Shown: positions 12,701 through 25,054 of the stretch, piece after piece
Layout: every line of letters starts with the position of its first letter
How positions within the stretch are numbered: the first letter of the stretch is position 1
Origin: Nymphaea colorata
Taxonomy: Eukaryota > Streptophyta > Magnoliopsida > Nymphaeales > Nymphaeaceae
Reading direction: 5' to 3'
Assembly (NCBI RefSeq): GCF_008831285.2
Contig: NC_045139.1
Coordinates: 2,116,704 to 2,180,703, forward strand
DNA: 64,000 nt
The notes under the pieces: generated by a model
Databases searched by the model: none
The model's input: the letters and a program-made list of their open reading frames with translations, nothing else
What the model was told of the DNA's origin: nothing
Translations under genes and position numbers: made by a program

Positions 12701-14764
12701 CCTGCACCTCATGCGTGTGAACTGGGCTGGATGCAATACCAGACTTGGTTTTAGGTCTTTTACATAGACCTGGAAGACTTTTTCTCTCTCTCTCTCCCCA
12801 TGAATGATGATTCATCTTTCTGTGATTTATTATACTGATACTCTTGGAAGGCTGTCTTCCGAATTGACATGTCAATCAAGGGTTGCAATAAACGAAGTTA
12901 TCAGTGTTTCTGCCATAACTGTAGTCATCTTCTTGTTTGTGTAGAAAACTCTAGGACAAGTTTTCCTTTTCCAGTGTCCTTACAGACTGCTCCTTAATAT
13001 ATAACTTGCAGACAAGTGCTTCATTAAAATTTACTGTTTTGAACCCGAAAGGAAGAATATGGACCATGGTTGCTGGTGGAGGTGCTAGTGTCATCTACGC
13101 TGATACAGTAAGCATCAGGAACAGTTTATTCTTGGATTTATTAGCTTGCTTTTCATTTTTTTTATCTCAAATGTATCCTACTTGCAGGTTGGAGATTTGG
13201 GCTATGCATCGGAACTTGGAAACTATGCAGAATATAGTGGAGCTCCTAACGAAGAAGAAGTTTTGCAGTATGCTAGGGTTGTAATTGATGTAAGAGTTAA
13301 AACTCTATCCACTGCAGCATCTTCTTGTGATATTTAGCAGTGCATAGTTTTCATGTCCTTACTATCTGTTTAACTCATAGTACTTTATATCAACGTGGTT
13401 GCTTTTTTTGGCATTGTCTTGGTAACTTTAGAATCTAAGTTGCCTTGCATATGTAAATGGTTAAGGATGGACATGTTTTGGCGGTTTCAATCATTCATAT
13501 TATTCAGCTGCAAAGATGAGAAGATTTCTTTAATCTTGTACAGTGCGCTACTGCAAATCCTGATGGCCAAAAGAGAGCTCTGGTGATTGGAGGGGGAATA
13601 GCTAATTTTACAGATGTGGCTGTAACATTCAATGGAATTATTAAAGCCTTGCGAGAAAAGGTAATTTATGTGTCTTTTCAGTGTTGTCATGCATAAACAG
13701 GCATACTCTGGGCAGTTTCTTTCTGATTGAATGAAACACTTGCGGGAAAAGCCTTTTTCACTTTAACTGCATTATTGGGTCCAACAAACAACAGAAGGAA
13801 GGGCTCTATATGACTTGTCTGATGGAGCTTTGAGTTAACATGTTTTCTAAATGCTTTCCGCTCTTTTATTAACAGGAACCACAACTGAAAGCAGCAAGAA
13901 TGAACATCTATGTTAGAAGGGGTGGTCCAAATTATCAGACAGGCTTGGCAAAGATGCGTGCACTTGGCCAGGAAATCGGCATTCCAATTGAGGTGCATTG
14001 CATTGCAAACTTAGAGTTGACCTCTGTCACATGTTTTCTTTAATTATCAGAACATGACAGCCACCACCTGCTGAAATATTGCATACCGAGCCATTATTAT
14101 CCTTATATGCTTAAAAGAATTAAAAAGGAATTATTTAAGGGCAGAAAAATGAAAAAAAGAAACAAACTTTCATATATATTGAGCATGTCGATTGTTGTGT
14201 TAACATCAGTATGTGCTTTATTAAACAATTAAATTTGATTTTAAAAGAAGATAAAAGTTAGAAATACACAATATTTAAAAATATCATGAGATATCACTTC
14301 TGTTAGAAGCGATATATACAGATATTAGAAGATAAATACTCTTACGCTTTCAATTTAAGTATGCATTCTATTGTTTTCTGCATTAAACGTTGTTTTTTTT
14401 TAAAAAAAAGCCAACCGGGCTTACAATGCTTTTCTTTGGTAACCACTTCTTATAATCTTCAATCTATACGCCAACATTCTACCATCGCTGAACTTTTTGG
14501 AAGAATCTGCTGTCAAGCTTTGGCAAGATGGATGTAGGCATCAGCATGCATACATATGAAAGAAAGCTAGAAATATAAAACAAGAAGAATCTTGATTTAG
14601 AGATGCATAAACAACTCTTAGACCTAGAAAGAAATTGGACCAACCGAAGGCAGCATTGTCTCTAACTCTAAGATTTATATCTCTTGGTGCAGGTTTATGG
14701 TCCTGAGGCGACAATGACTGGCATTTGTCAGCAGGCAATCAAGTGCATCACGGCTGCGGCATAG
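9710..14764 (+). CDS. ACLA: ATP-citrate lyase subunit A (citrate-binding/ATP-grasp chain)
   Basis: One chain of the two-subunit plant enzyme that cleaves citrate with ATP and CoA, giving cytosolic acetyl-CoA and oxaloacetate for waxes, sterols and flavonoids. Twelve exons join without phase errors: 9710-9808, 10601-10777, 10971-11132, 11497-11577, 11895-11946, 12048-12162, 12279-12360, 13012-13107, 13188-13289, 13544-13660, 13876-13992 and 14693-14764. They encode 423 residues, the usual plant length. It begins [19 protein letters not shown]. The N-terminal ATP-grasp part includes [18 protein letters not shown] and [16 protein letters not shown]. The C-terminal part carries [13 protein letters not shown] and [15 protein letters not shown], and it ends in [13 protein letters not shown]. 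No transit peptide is present, as expected for a cytosolic protein. No defect was seen. Confidence 0.97.
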
Positions 14765-15374
14765 GTTATTTTATCTACTAGAGTGAATCGTTTTGGTCTC
14801 GGTTAACCTAAGTTCGGCTTAAATATTTTGTATGCTGATGGACCGCTTATGTGAGTTATTGACCGTAGATCACAAGAGTGTTGTTGTAGTTGCCAGCTTC
14901 AAACTTGAACTACTTCCTTGACAATAGTTTATGCATTGAATAATTGTCCGTTCATGAATATTTAAGTGAATTACCATGCTAACTTTTGTTGAGTTTGAAA
15001 TATGACATCTTGCATGAGAAGTTATTTGCCCTAGACTCTGATTCCACCGTACCTCTGTTTTATGTCGATGTGGATGAACCCATGTTGCATATGAAAGACA
15101 ACTCTTTCTTATGAGAGCGCGAAACGGGTCTTCGTCAGGTTGAAGTATCCAAGAATAAAAAAAATCTGAGATGATGAGTTCATCTGCACCAGTATTCACC
15201 AAAAAGTTACGTATAGAGAGAACTTGAGTTGATCTTTTTTGGGTTGTGTTAGAAAATGTTCACTGAGTTAGGCATTGTAGTTTTTATTCTAACATATTTC
15301 TGGGTGGGTGAGTGCAAAAGATTAACAACTCACCCCTCAAAAAAAAAAGCTGCAAGGTCCTCTTGTTCCCCCCA

Positions 15375-15618
15375 TCCTAGGGTCTTGGGTTGCAATGAAG
15401 ACCTAAGGTACAGTATACCATTCAAGTAGTGTCATGATCCCACCATTTGTGGTTGGAAGAGAATAGCATCTATAAGAATCAAACCAACAATGCTCCTAGG
15501 GTCTTGAGTTGCAATGAAAACTTAAGTGAGGTACAGTACATCCTTCAAGGAATGTAGTGATCCCACCATTTGTAGTTCGAAGAGAGTTGCACCTATAGAA
15601 ATCAAATCAACAATGCTC
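15375..15618 (+). repeat. Two-copy tandem repeat, about 119-bp unit
   Basis: Copy 1 starts TCCTAGGGTCTTGGGTTGCA at 15,375 and copy 2 starts TCCTAGGGTCTTGAGTTGCA at 15,494. Both continue through GATCCCACCATTTGT and end in CAACAATGCTC. The copies differ by scattered substitutions and a few small indels, so the duplication is not recent. Confidence 0.75.
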
Positions 15619-15796
15619 TTTGAACCGGTTGTGCTATGCCTCTGGTATCTCTAACATTATTTGCTATAAAGGATTTCTTGTGGTTTCACAAAAATCTCCT
15701 TTTGAGGAGGGTACTAAAAACATTGCATTGAGGGGTTCAACCACCCTTCCTAGCGAACACCCTGAAAATTATGGCTTCCAAAACAAAGTTAGTACC

Positions 15797-16040
15797 ATAG
15801 TTACAAAAAACACGTTTTTTTTAATATGTACTTTTTTATTTTTTTATTTCCATCGGTTTTTTTTGTTGCAAATCTACTTATCTTTTGATGTTTTTTGTTA
15901 TTAATTTTTCACTTATTTTATTTTTTCTTTAATTTTAGTTTTTAAATTTCTAAAAATTTACTTTTTTTTTCAAGCTCACCATTTTAGATTCCAGAAAAAT
16001 CACTATGTTTAAAACTCGAAGACGTTATTTGTGAATATGG
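15797..16040. mobile_element. T-rich MITE-like element (family copy 2)
   Basis: It starts ATAGTTACAAAAAACACG and ends near GACGTTATTTGTGAATATGG, so the ends are imperfect inverted repeats. The right half shares a recognisable string with 40,950-41,070 (TTTAATTTTAG..TTTTTAA, then CTTCAGAAAAA-type sequence). It is noncoding. Confidence 0.4.
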
Positions 16041-16998
16041 TTAGAACTCATGATTTCAAGCACATCTCCAAAGCTTTCGCTCAACTGACAAAAAAAATAC
16101 TGGAAATATGATGCTGGACGTATTTAGTTTGTGGGTGCTTCAGTTTCTCTTTCTTCTTCAAAACGCAGCTAGAGAAGAACTCTGCACGACCCTTGAGCTT
16201 TGAAAGATCTACAAAGACGAACCTTATATTGTTGAATACAACACATGTTCCAAAAAAAAAATGTCGTTGTTTTAGTAGATATATTGCGATCATGAATATT
16301 ATTTAAAAATCCAACAGTAAATTTGCTGGATATAATTACATCATTTATTTTAAAACAATAAAATGAACGTGTTCTATGACTACGTTTTCCAAAAACGCGA
16401 TATACTTCCTATCCATTTTTTATTAAAAATAAAACAAACAAAAATTTAAATGTGTCCGGTAAGGTGGTACAAAATCAGATTCGATTCTCGAATTATTTAA
16501 TGGATTTGCATCTGACATATTTAATTGCTTTAATGGAAGAACCAAAATTTTCGGGGTTCCGTATTTAAAAATGAACCTGAAAACGGCAAACACGATTCCA
16601 CCATATTCTGACATTCAACTAATAATTATTGTAGTGCTAAATGTGGATTGAGAATTCCAACCAAACTCAATGCTGGTGGACCCGAAGATCACATGCTCAA
16701 ACCCCAAGAGAAGATCTATCTGCAGCTCATCTTTAAGGCACCTCTCATAAAATGTACCAAATCCAACAATTTTTTTTGTCTCCCAATCAAAATCTGCCAT
16801 CTTTGAGAATGGTAGGAAGATCTGTACCAATCATTTTCTTACAAGATCTAGATAATGTTTCATTTATTGGAACAAAAAATACCAAACTTCCCTTGTTTTC
16901 TTGTCTGTGTTTTTCAGATCAATGAGTTCTGGATCAAGTATACTTAGATCCAGATCCAAAAACACTATTCTTACTTCACTGTAGCCCATGTCTCGCAT

Positions 16999-17174
16999 AG
17001 TGGCAGAGCCACATATAGGTTGGTGTGGGCAGTTTTCGACACCACCTTCTCAATTTTCTTTTATTTTTACATTAAAATTTTTAACATTTACTTTGTTATA
17101 CATGTAAGTGCCCATCCATGTATGAAAACTTCAGAATCAAAATTCCTCCACAAAATTTTTCTAGCTCCGCCACT
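16999..17174. mobile_element. Small Mutator-like MITE with 9-bp target duplication
   Basis: The 176-bp element is bounded by AGTGGCAGAGC and GCTCCGCCACT, an 11-bp terminal inverted repeat with one mismatch. It is flanked on both sides by GTCTCGCAT (16,990-16,998 and 17,175-17,183). A 9-bp direct repeat is the signature of Mutator-type transposition. It has no coding capacity, so it would depend on a transposase elsewhere. Confidence 0.85.
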
Positions 17175-17183
17175 GTCTCGCAT

Positions 17184-19934
17184 CTCAGAGGAGTTTGGAT
17201 GGTGGATAAATAAGGATGTTACCAGACCTGACTGATCTGTTTAAAGGACTTGAATTTAGGTCCAACTGTTCGGATTTAATGAAGAAATAGAATGCTATTA
17301 ACGGTTGAATTTAGTTTCAATTACAGATATCTATCTAGTGTGGACCAAATCCAAACTTTGACTAGAATCAAAATATAAAAGAACTGTGAGAATTCTTTTG
17401 AGTTAGTTCATAACCCAAATCCAAATCTGAACATTTCATCCCTGAGAATGACAATGTTGACATCCCTGAGCAGGGAACTAGGCTTCAGCAATACCTGAAC
17501 TCGACCCGAGGTCCAAATCTTAATTGGTGACCCAAATAATTAAAGATCCGACTTCTACGTGGGGTACTTGAGCATGACTCGATGAAAGGAAATGGATCTT
17601 TTGAGATCTATATCTGGAAAAAAGGGAATCGGATTCCTCGAAGTTGGATCAGATCCGATCCATAATTCTCCGTCAGCATAAGCCCGGCTTGCTTGACTAG
17701 CACGGAGTCACGGAGGCTTTCTCCTGCAGAGCCGCGCCCTTCTTCCTCCCTGCCACGGTTTGTAGGCGACGCCATTTCTGCTCTCCGTGGTCTCCTCAAC
17801 CAGCGTCCGCCACGGCTCGGTCAGTCCCTTGCCCCTCCCCCCCCTCTCTCTCTCTCGCTCTCTCTCTTTCGCTCTTTTTGTCGAGGAGGCTGGTGAGAAG
17901 ATTTTCTTGTTTGTTTCTCTTCTTCATATGTTCTTGGAAGAGATCACTTTTTACTGTGTATTATTGATTTCTTTTATGATAGAGACCTGCGGATGTATCC
18001 AGGTTTTCTTAGTTAAGAAGATGATTTAGACTGCCAATTGCATTTGGAAGTGAACTTTTCAGGGACTTTGGAAGGTCATGTTTCAAAACGCATTATAGTT
18101 TCTCGATTGAAATTGTGATTCATTTCGCATAATGCTCTTTTGAGAACGACAAATTTGTTTTGGTTGTTTGGGCCTTTAAAGAAGAGTGGCAATGCTAACC
18201 ACCCTGGGGAAAAGAAATTTTCCTGATAGAGAGAGAGAGAGAGAGCGAGCATCGACCTCTCTACGTCCCTCTTCTCTGAAATCTGAATTGTTTGGAAGTA
18301 GGCCGGGAAGGAGAAGGCTTCAAATTCGGCGAGTTGACCGGACGAGACTGGGAGAGTTCTTCGCCAGATTGGGAGAATAAAGTTGTCGGAAGCGTCTTTT
18401 TGTTTTAACCCGTCGACTTGGGAGTGTCGGATGCTCCAATAGAGGTAGCAAACTCAAGGATTCGAGACTCCGACACTCTCTCTAGAAAATTCTGTCATGC
18501 TGATGCTAATAAAATCGCCTGACCTTTGAAATGGCTCTTCCGGTTTTTTTGGAAGACGCTTTCTCTATTGCTTGTCTTGAATATATTATCTCTACTAGGA
18601 AAGCTAGATTTTGGAATGCTAGGAACGCGTAAATAGGTGCTGGAGATGCTTCTGTAGATTTTCTCGAAATCTTTTCTTCGCATTTCAAACGCGCATAAAA
18701 GTTTTCTAAAGCTAAGTCGAATTTGTGAAGGTGTTCCATGGATCCGACTTTTCCGATTTTTTGGGCCTCGGGCGCCGTCTTCGCGAGTGTTGTTCCTGCT
18801 CTAAACTTCGCTGCGGCCGCATTCATCTTCTCCGGTAAATCTCTCTCTCGTCGCCCGACCTTCGCCCGCCGGTGCTGGTAGTCTGTCATTCTGTCATTTC
18901 TAACCTCTCTCCCTCTTTACCTCTTTATTTCTCTCATCGCACCCCTCTCTCGGTTTAAAGCGCTTGAAAAAAAACGTGAATCTAAGAAAACCAACAGAGG
19001 GACGGGTTTCATTGCTTTTTCATGTCATTGACCTTGTTAGAGTTGTCAGTCGGTTCCATGTTTTTGCTTCTGTGCCGTTATTGCTTGAAGAAGAGCATCA
19101 TCAACGCCTCCTCGTCTCCTGTGCAAAGGCTCCGCATGATTCTCATTATCTTTGTCCAAAGAAACCACCCGAGTTCGATTGGCCAGAGCGTTGGCAAACA
19201 GGGGCTGTTGAACCCCCTTTCTGGAAGCATGTGTGAGTGGCCGGAAAGGGGACTTTTGCCTTCTTTCTGGCCGTTTCCGGTAATTTGACCCAGTATGATG
19301 CTTTCTATCATCGGCCCAGCATGCCCTCTTCGTTCATTTTTTTTCCTCTCTGGTCTTCATCTTCTTCGTATGTTCCTTACCAAGTGCTCTGGTTCGTTCT
19401 TGCTTTATATCAGCTCTACGTCTGTTCCTGAGTAATACGTAGTGTGCTGCTCATAGTTTTAATACATCAAAATCATGTTCTTGCACTTCTTTAATTCTTC
19501 CGTGGCATTACAAGTTACAACTATTTGGGAGGATCGTTTATCTTGAAAATTTTTCTGGTTTTTTTTTTTTTTTGTGTACCCATCACAAGTTGAAATGGGA
19601 ATGGTTGGAAAAAGATTTTCTCTTACACCCTATTCCAGGAACCTTTTTCATGGTAAAAAATCCATGAAATTTTTTCTGTGGCATCAAACGTCCCCTAAGA
19701 TTATTCAATTTTTATAATGGCTTACTGTTGTGGTAATATTGTCGGGCCTAATAGTCGAATTGGCTCTCGAATTTATGTTGTTTTTGTTAGTTACAAACTT
19801 ACCGGAGTATATGTTGTTGCATGATTAGGTGATCAAAGAGCTTTTGAAAGTTTCAACTTCTGGACCAGTTTTAGCTACACGGGCTCCTCTAAGATTGAAA
19901 GGGAGGAGTAAAGGAGTTGATTGACAGAGAAAAG
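17184..19934. other. Upstream region of the anthranilate phosphoribosyltransferase gene
   Basis: No gene is clear. CT-rich stretches at 17,830-17,880 and a possible donor at 17,892 (GGCTG|GTGAGA), with a possible acceptor near 19,828 (GATTAG|GTGATC), could mark a leader exon and a long 5'-UTR intron. Purine-rich repeats lie near 18,229. A stop-interrupted frame at 18,529-18,887 may be transposon debris. Confidence 0.35.
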
Positions 19935-22900
19935 ATGGCTGTCGTAAGATGCAGTTTCTCTGTTTTACCTTCGCTGAGAAATTGCAGCATAAAAAAAAGT
20001 CGAATGGATCATCAAATTTGTTCTTTTCCTTCAAGATCCAATAGCGTCCCAATTCCAGTTTTGGCTTCAGCAAGCAATGTTCAAAATTTCCAGCAAACCC
20101 GACTCTGTGCCACCAATTCCAAGGAGGTGAGTGCGTTAGCTTATAGTTCCATTCTTGTTGGTTTTGTCAATTGAGGACGTCCAGTTTTTATTGTGGTTTT
20201 CAGTTGTTGGAATTACTGATTGAAAGAGTTGACTTATCTGAAGATATGGCGGAGGCCTCGCTTGAGTTTCTGCTGACAGAAGCTAATGAAGCTCTAATAA
20301 GTGCATTTCTTGTTCTTTTAAGGGCCAAAGGAGAGACATACGAAGAAGTAAGGCTTCGCCATGGACTCTGTGTTTTTGTATCTTGTTGGTTTTTCTGTGG
20401 TTTGGTGCCTCATCTGTTTAAGCTTTTGTTCCTCTTCTATTGCTTATTTGGGATACATGCTTAAGCCTGTTGAGCGTCAAAATTAAACTGGGTAAGCTGA
20501 GCCAGGTACACCCTTGTTTCATCAAGTTGGTCGTCTAGTAAGTGCAAAGCATGGTCTTTCCCAGCTAAATGTGTACGAAAACCTTAGTGCAAAAAATTTA
20601 GCTATTTCTTGAGTATTTGCCAGATTTCAAAATTTGATTAGCTCTTATCTGCTGACAAGTTTTCTTGTAGACATAGCATAGAACTATCCAAATACCTGGG
20701 TTATTTACATTGCTAGTGCAACCCAAGGTATGAACCTATTTGTTGTCAGCCAGATTCCACTGAAAGAAAAGGTTTTCATGGTGTCACGGGGAATTCCCTG
20801 TTCCTCTTGATAAATTTTGTTATTTTTCTTGCACAAAAAACTTACATTACCTTTTGCAAGCAGATTGCTGGATTGGCGAAGGCGATGATAAAACGTTGCA
20901 AGCAGATAAAAGGAATCACTGATGCTGTTGATATTGTTGGGACAGGAGGTGATGGTGCAAACACAGTTAACATATCAACAGGGGCCTCCATTCTAGCTGC
21001 TGCTTGTGGAGTGAAAGTTGCAAAGGTAAGGGTTCTCCCAGTAGGCTATAAAATTTTTTAAACTGGCTTCTTTTCTTTTTTTAACATTTCACTCTGACAT
21101 AGTTGGTAGAAAAAAGTGATTAGAGTACTTTGTGCAGCAAGGAAACCGCTCCAGTTCTTCTGCATGTGGAAGTGCAGATGTGCTTGAAGAGCTAGGTGTA
21201 GTTATTGACTTGGATGCAGAGGTGAGTGTACAAAAACCATCAACAGGCAGAAGCTATTTAGGTATATGTTACATTTATATCACCTTACATGTAGAACATG
21301 TTTCATCTGTTATGCCATTCACATAAATCACAAGGAAAAACACATGAAGTTGGTGATGAACTGACCATCACCTTTGTTTTATACAGTTATGTGCTTTTCT
21401 ATGCTATTTTTTCCTAGTAATTGTTTGTCTTAGGGACTGTTCATGATAAAAAAAACCTGGGTTTTTTGTGGACAGGGGGTGAAGGCATGCGTAGAGGAAG
21501 TAGGAATTGGTTTTATGATGGGTCCTGAATACCATCCAGCAATGAAAATTGTTGGTCCTGTCCGGAAAAAGCTGAAACTGAAAACAGTATTCAACATACT
21601 GGGTCCAATGTTGAATCCAGCACGAGTTCCTTATGCAGTTGTGGGTGTCTACCATCAAGAATTGGTAAGTTAAATGTTTTATGTGATATAATTATCTAAG
21701 CATATCATTTCTTTCTTCTTGCATGTTTTCTGTTTTCATATGCTCTCCTGTGAGTGGTGAGCAATTTTCTCATGGCTTCATCACCTAAAATGTGACGAGG
21801 CACACCTGGCTTTTTACTGCTTTGAAACTGGATTCAGATTTTGGATCATGATGCATCTCTTTTTTGGTCTACCTAAGAAATTTCTGACCACCAAACATTC
21901 TGAAATATATTTCTAGTGGGCCTGTGCATTTTGAATAAGCAGGATGAGTAAATGAGAAATCTGAAAAGTATACTAATTTTCTAATAATCTTCCGACACTC
22001 TTGACTAATGCTTTCCTTTCTTTCATTTAAAGTTTCTTGTACAGGTCAGATGTCTAGCAATGGAAAAAGCACTTCTTTTTCATGATTTTTCTTCTCGGCT
22101 GTGCATGTTTAGGAAGTGTGGAGAATATGATATTTCATAACTGTCTTCTAACTTGACTGGTTGTGTATAAATTGCATTATGCCACATTTAATATGATTAT
22201 TTAGTGATGTTAGCAGTTTCTTTTTTCAATCTATCATTCAATTAATAAGTTTGTAAGAGCCACCTGTATGGTGGTTCTGAATTTCATTTTTTATTGCTTG
22301 AACAACTTGTTCAGTTCTAAGAATCTTCTGTTTTAGGTCAGTAAGATGGCGAAGGCTTTGCAAAGATTTGGCATGAAAAGGGCATTGGTAGTTCATTCAG
22401 AGGGACTGGATGAAATGAGTCCTCTTGGTAATTGTAGTTATCACTTGTGCAGCTTATAAGTTGTTCCTTCTAAGTTGTTATGCCTGATAAATCGAGTTCT
22501 TCTTTTCTTGTTCAGGTCCAGGATTTGTTCTTGATGTTACTCCAGAAAAGATTGACAATTTTCCGTTCGACCCATGTATGCTATTTTTTTTAACTGGCTA
22601 AGCATTTTATCCTAATAAAAAAAATAGTACGGCTACATTCACATGCAAATTTTAAAGTTTAAACATCAAATGGATTATCAAACTTTTGGACATGAAATCC
22701 CATGTGTGTAGCTATCTTGGAAAGCATAAATTTTGCATTTCTTATCAGTGTTTCTGATTAACGTACATATATATTTTTAGTGGAGTTTGGAATCGCTCGC
22801 TGCACTTTGGAAAGCCTGAAAGGTGGTGGCCCAGAGTTTAATGCAAGAGTACTTAAGGATGTGCTATCTGGTGATAAGGGATCAATTGCGGATGCTTTTG

Positions 22901-23594
22901 TAAGTGAGATTTTATTTTTGTCAATGGCAAGATTGGTTTCTTTCTTTTCTTTCAGTGATTGCTGTGTTTCATTCTCGTGTGTGCTCAAGAAGTTAGCATC
23001 CTGTGACCTCTTTGAAAATGATTAGTGAAAATCTGTGTAGGTACTAGGTAGCCTGTTCTCCTCAATTATGGTTGTTGAAATATAGCAGTTGTTCTTTTTC
23101 CTTTTCATATCTAATGCGACAATTTAGTTCATTTGTCCGGTCGGTATTTTATCTGTTTGGAATTGTATATCAGGCCTCAACAAATTCATCTTAAAAAAAA
23201 TTCAGATGTTTGAAGACTACCTAGTTTTTACTTATCTGTTTTGAGCAATGGTGTTTGTTATCATGCTAATGTATTTTTTTCCTCAAAATATTTTCAGATT
23301 CTCAATGCTGCAGCTTCTCTCTTAGCCAGTGGTTATGTGAAAAATCTTGCTGAAGGAGTAGAGATGGCTCGTGAAACACACCGATCAGGAAAAGCTATTA
23401 GGACACTGGACTCATGGATAACTGTTTCAAACGTGAGTCTCAATTTCTTTTGCTTTTTTCCCAAATAGTTGATTATCTGCAGGAGTGGGTTGAATAACAC
23501 GCTTCTCATTTATTTTGGGCTTTTCCAGCGTTTAAGAAGAAATGCTGCTGGATCTGAGCTGCCTAGGCAAATGCTGGGAAATGTATCCAAGTGA
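19935..23594 (+). CDS. TRP1: Anthranilate phosphoribosyltransferase, plastid
   Basis: Second step of tryptophan synthesis: it joins anthranilate and PRPP to give phosphoribosylanthranilate in plastids. Ten exons join in phase: 19935-20126, 20204-20347, 20864-21025, 21138-21221, 21476-21664, 22337-22427, 22516-22575, 22781-22899, 23298-23432 and 23529-23594. They encode 413 residues. The first exon (64 residues, Ser-, Arg- and Asn-rich, few acidic) looks like a plastid transit peptide. The PRPP loop [15 protein letters not shown] starts at residue 138. [17 protein letters not shown] and [19 protein letters not shown] follow, then [18 protein letters not shown] and [15 protein letters not shown]. 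The enzyme ends RQMLGNVSK. All motifs expected of the family are present. An upstream in-frame TTG is not needed; the ATG at 19,935 begins the transit peptide. AATAAA near 23,679 may be the polyadenylation signal. Confidence 0.96.
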
Positions 23595-25054
23595 CAGTTC
23601 GAAGAGAAAAATCAACAGCTTATCTTGTCCTGAAGTTCTCAATAATACTCTCAGTGAGTTTAACGTTTCTTTATATTTAATAAAGAAATCTGTATTCTAA
23701 AGCTGCAATTTACTTGTTCAGACAGTTGCTCTTTCCCTTTCGCCTAGTGCCCTTGCAGGATAGCAATGCTTATGTATATCCTGGTTCTTGTGTTCAAAAC
23801 AACTGCATCTCTGGAAGTCAAGATGTCGAGAGCCTATCATGGTGAAAATATTTGAGCAAGTCATATGATGCTTACATTGATTATGCTTGATGCTTACATA
23901 AACACGTAGGCGTTCTGTTCACTGGTAGGTAGGGACCACGGGTCGAATATGAATCGGACGTACCCATTTATCGGATATTCACGTATTTAGATTCAAGTTA
24001 GGATTTGAATGCAGATGAAGACAAATCTACACCTTATTTTTGTATTTGAATTTTAAATTCGAAATCTGTATCCGGCTTTTAGATTCACAGCTGAATTCTA
24101 TTTTTAAATGCAGAAGCCAATTCAAATTGTAAATTGAACATCAATAAAAAAATGACTTGAATACATCCTACCTTGAATTCAAAACATTTGTCCAAGAATT
24201 CTATTTTTAAATGTCCTAATGTGTTTATTCGTTGACATCATAACTGGGCTCATTAGTACATCAATAAAAAGGAAACATCTCAAGGTTGATTTTGGATTGT
24301 TTTTTTCCCAAAAAATGTTTCTTGGACAAAGAGCGGCTTTTCATGATGACCATCAAGATACAGTTGGTGAACGGTGCTAAAGGCTAAAGCCACCGTGTTC
24401 TCGGACAGTCCACGGAACGTGGATCTTCAGTTCCACCGTGATGTTTCCCATCCCGAACAAAATCAGGTAAAACAAATGCGTACCTAGCTGGCTGGGTGGG
24501 CATACGGTCCTGAAGTTGGAATTACAGCGGTGAAGAATTCTCCTGCCTCAAGTTCAGCACCCCATTCTCCACTTTAGATTTTCCATTGTTTTCTGGTATA
24601 TCCAAGTTACGCATATGAATTAGATTCTGCTAAGAAATTCACCGTTGTTCAAGCTTGACCTCCTTGTAACTTGAAAGATGTTAATGCAAATAGCTAGTTG
24701 TGGATTGAGAACTTGTTGGCTTAAAATCATTCAGATTTCGCACGTTTGATATAATTCACGTATGCAGACACCGTTATCAGCTTTTAAGGTGCAGATTGAC
24801 ACTAGGTTATTTATTAAACTGATTTTTTTTTCTTCTGCTTTAGATGCTGATCCATGCATCAGATATAATTCCACTTCCGTTTCGTTTGCTTACCAAAGCT
24901 ATCCATAATGGTCTACATGTATAGAAAATTTTATTGAATAAGCAAAGGTTTCACACTGAAGAACAATACTTTGTCCTGAAGGCCAACTTCAAGTACATTT
25001 TTGAAAGGCTAAGCATGAAGGATCACTATCTTGTCAAGAGAAACAACACTACAG
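23595..25054. other. Intergenic region between convergent genes
   Basis: It holds the 3' flanks of the two converging genes (transferase left, glutaredoxin right). At about 23,935-24,180 an AT-rich stretch with repeated GAATTTGAAT/GATTCAGAT-type words resembles the elements at 44,438 and 45,980. No gene is supported. Confidence 0.45.

Larger units (their letters stand above)
14765..16980. other. Intergenic region downstream of ATP-citrate lyase
   Basis: After the 3' UTR no gene is supported. The stretch holds a two-copy 119-bp tandem repeat (15,375-15,618), a T-rich MITE-like element (about 15,797-16,040) and low-complexity AT sequence. Confidence 0.5.

Noticed and set aside
18506..18889. 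A 127-codon minus-strand frame
   Set aside because: No recognisable domain, composition like intergenic sequence, and it overlaps possible transposon debris on the other strand.
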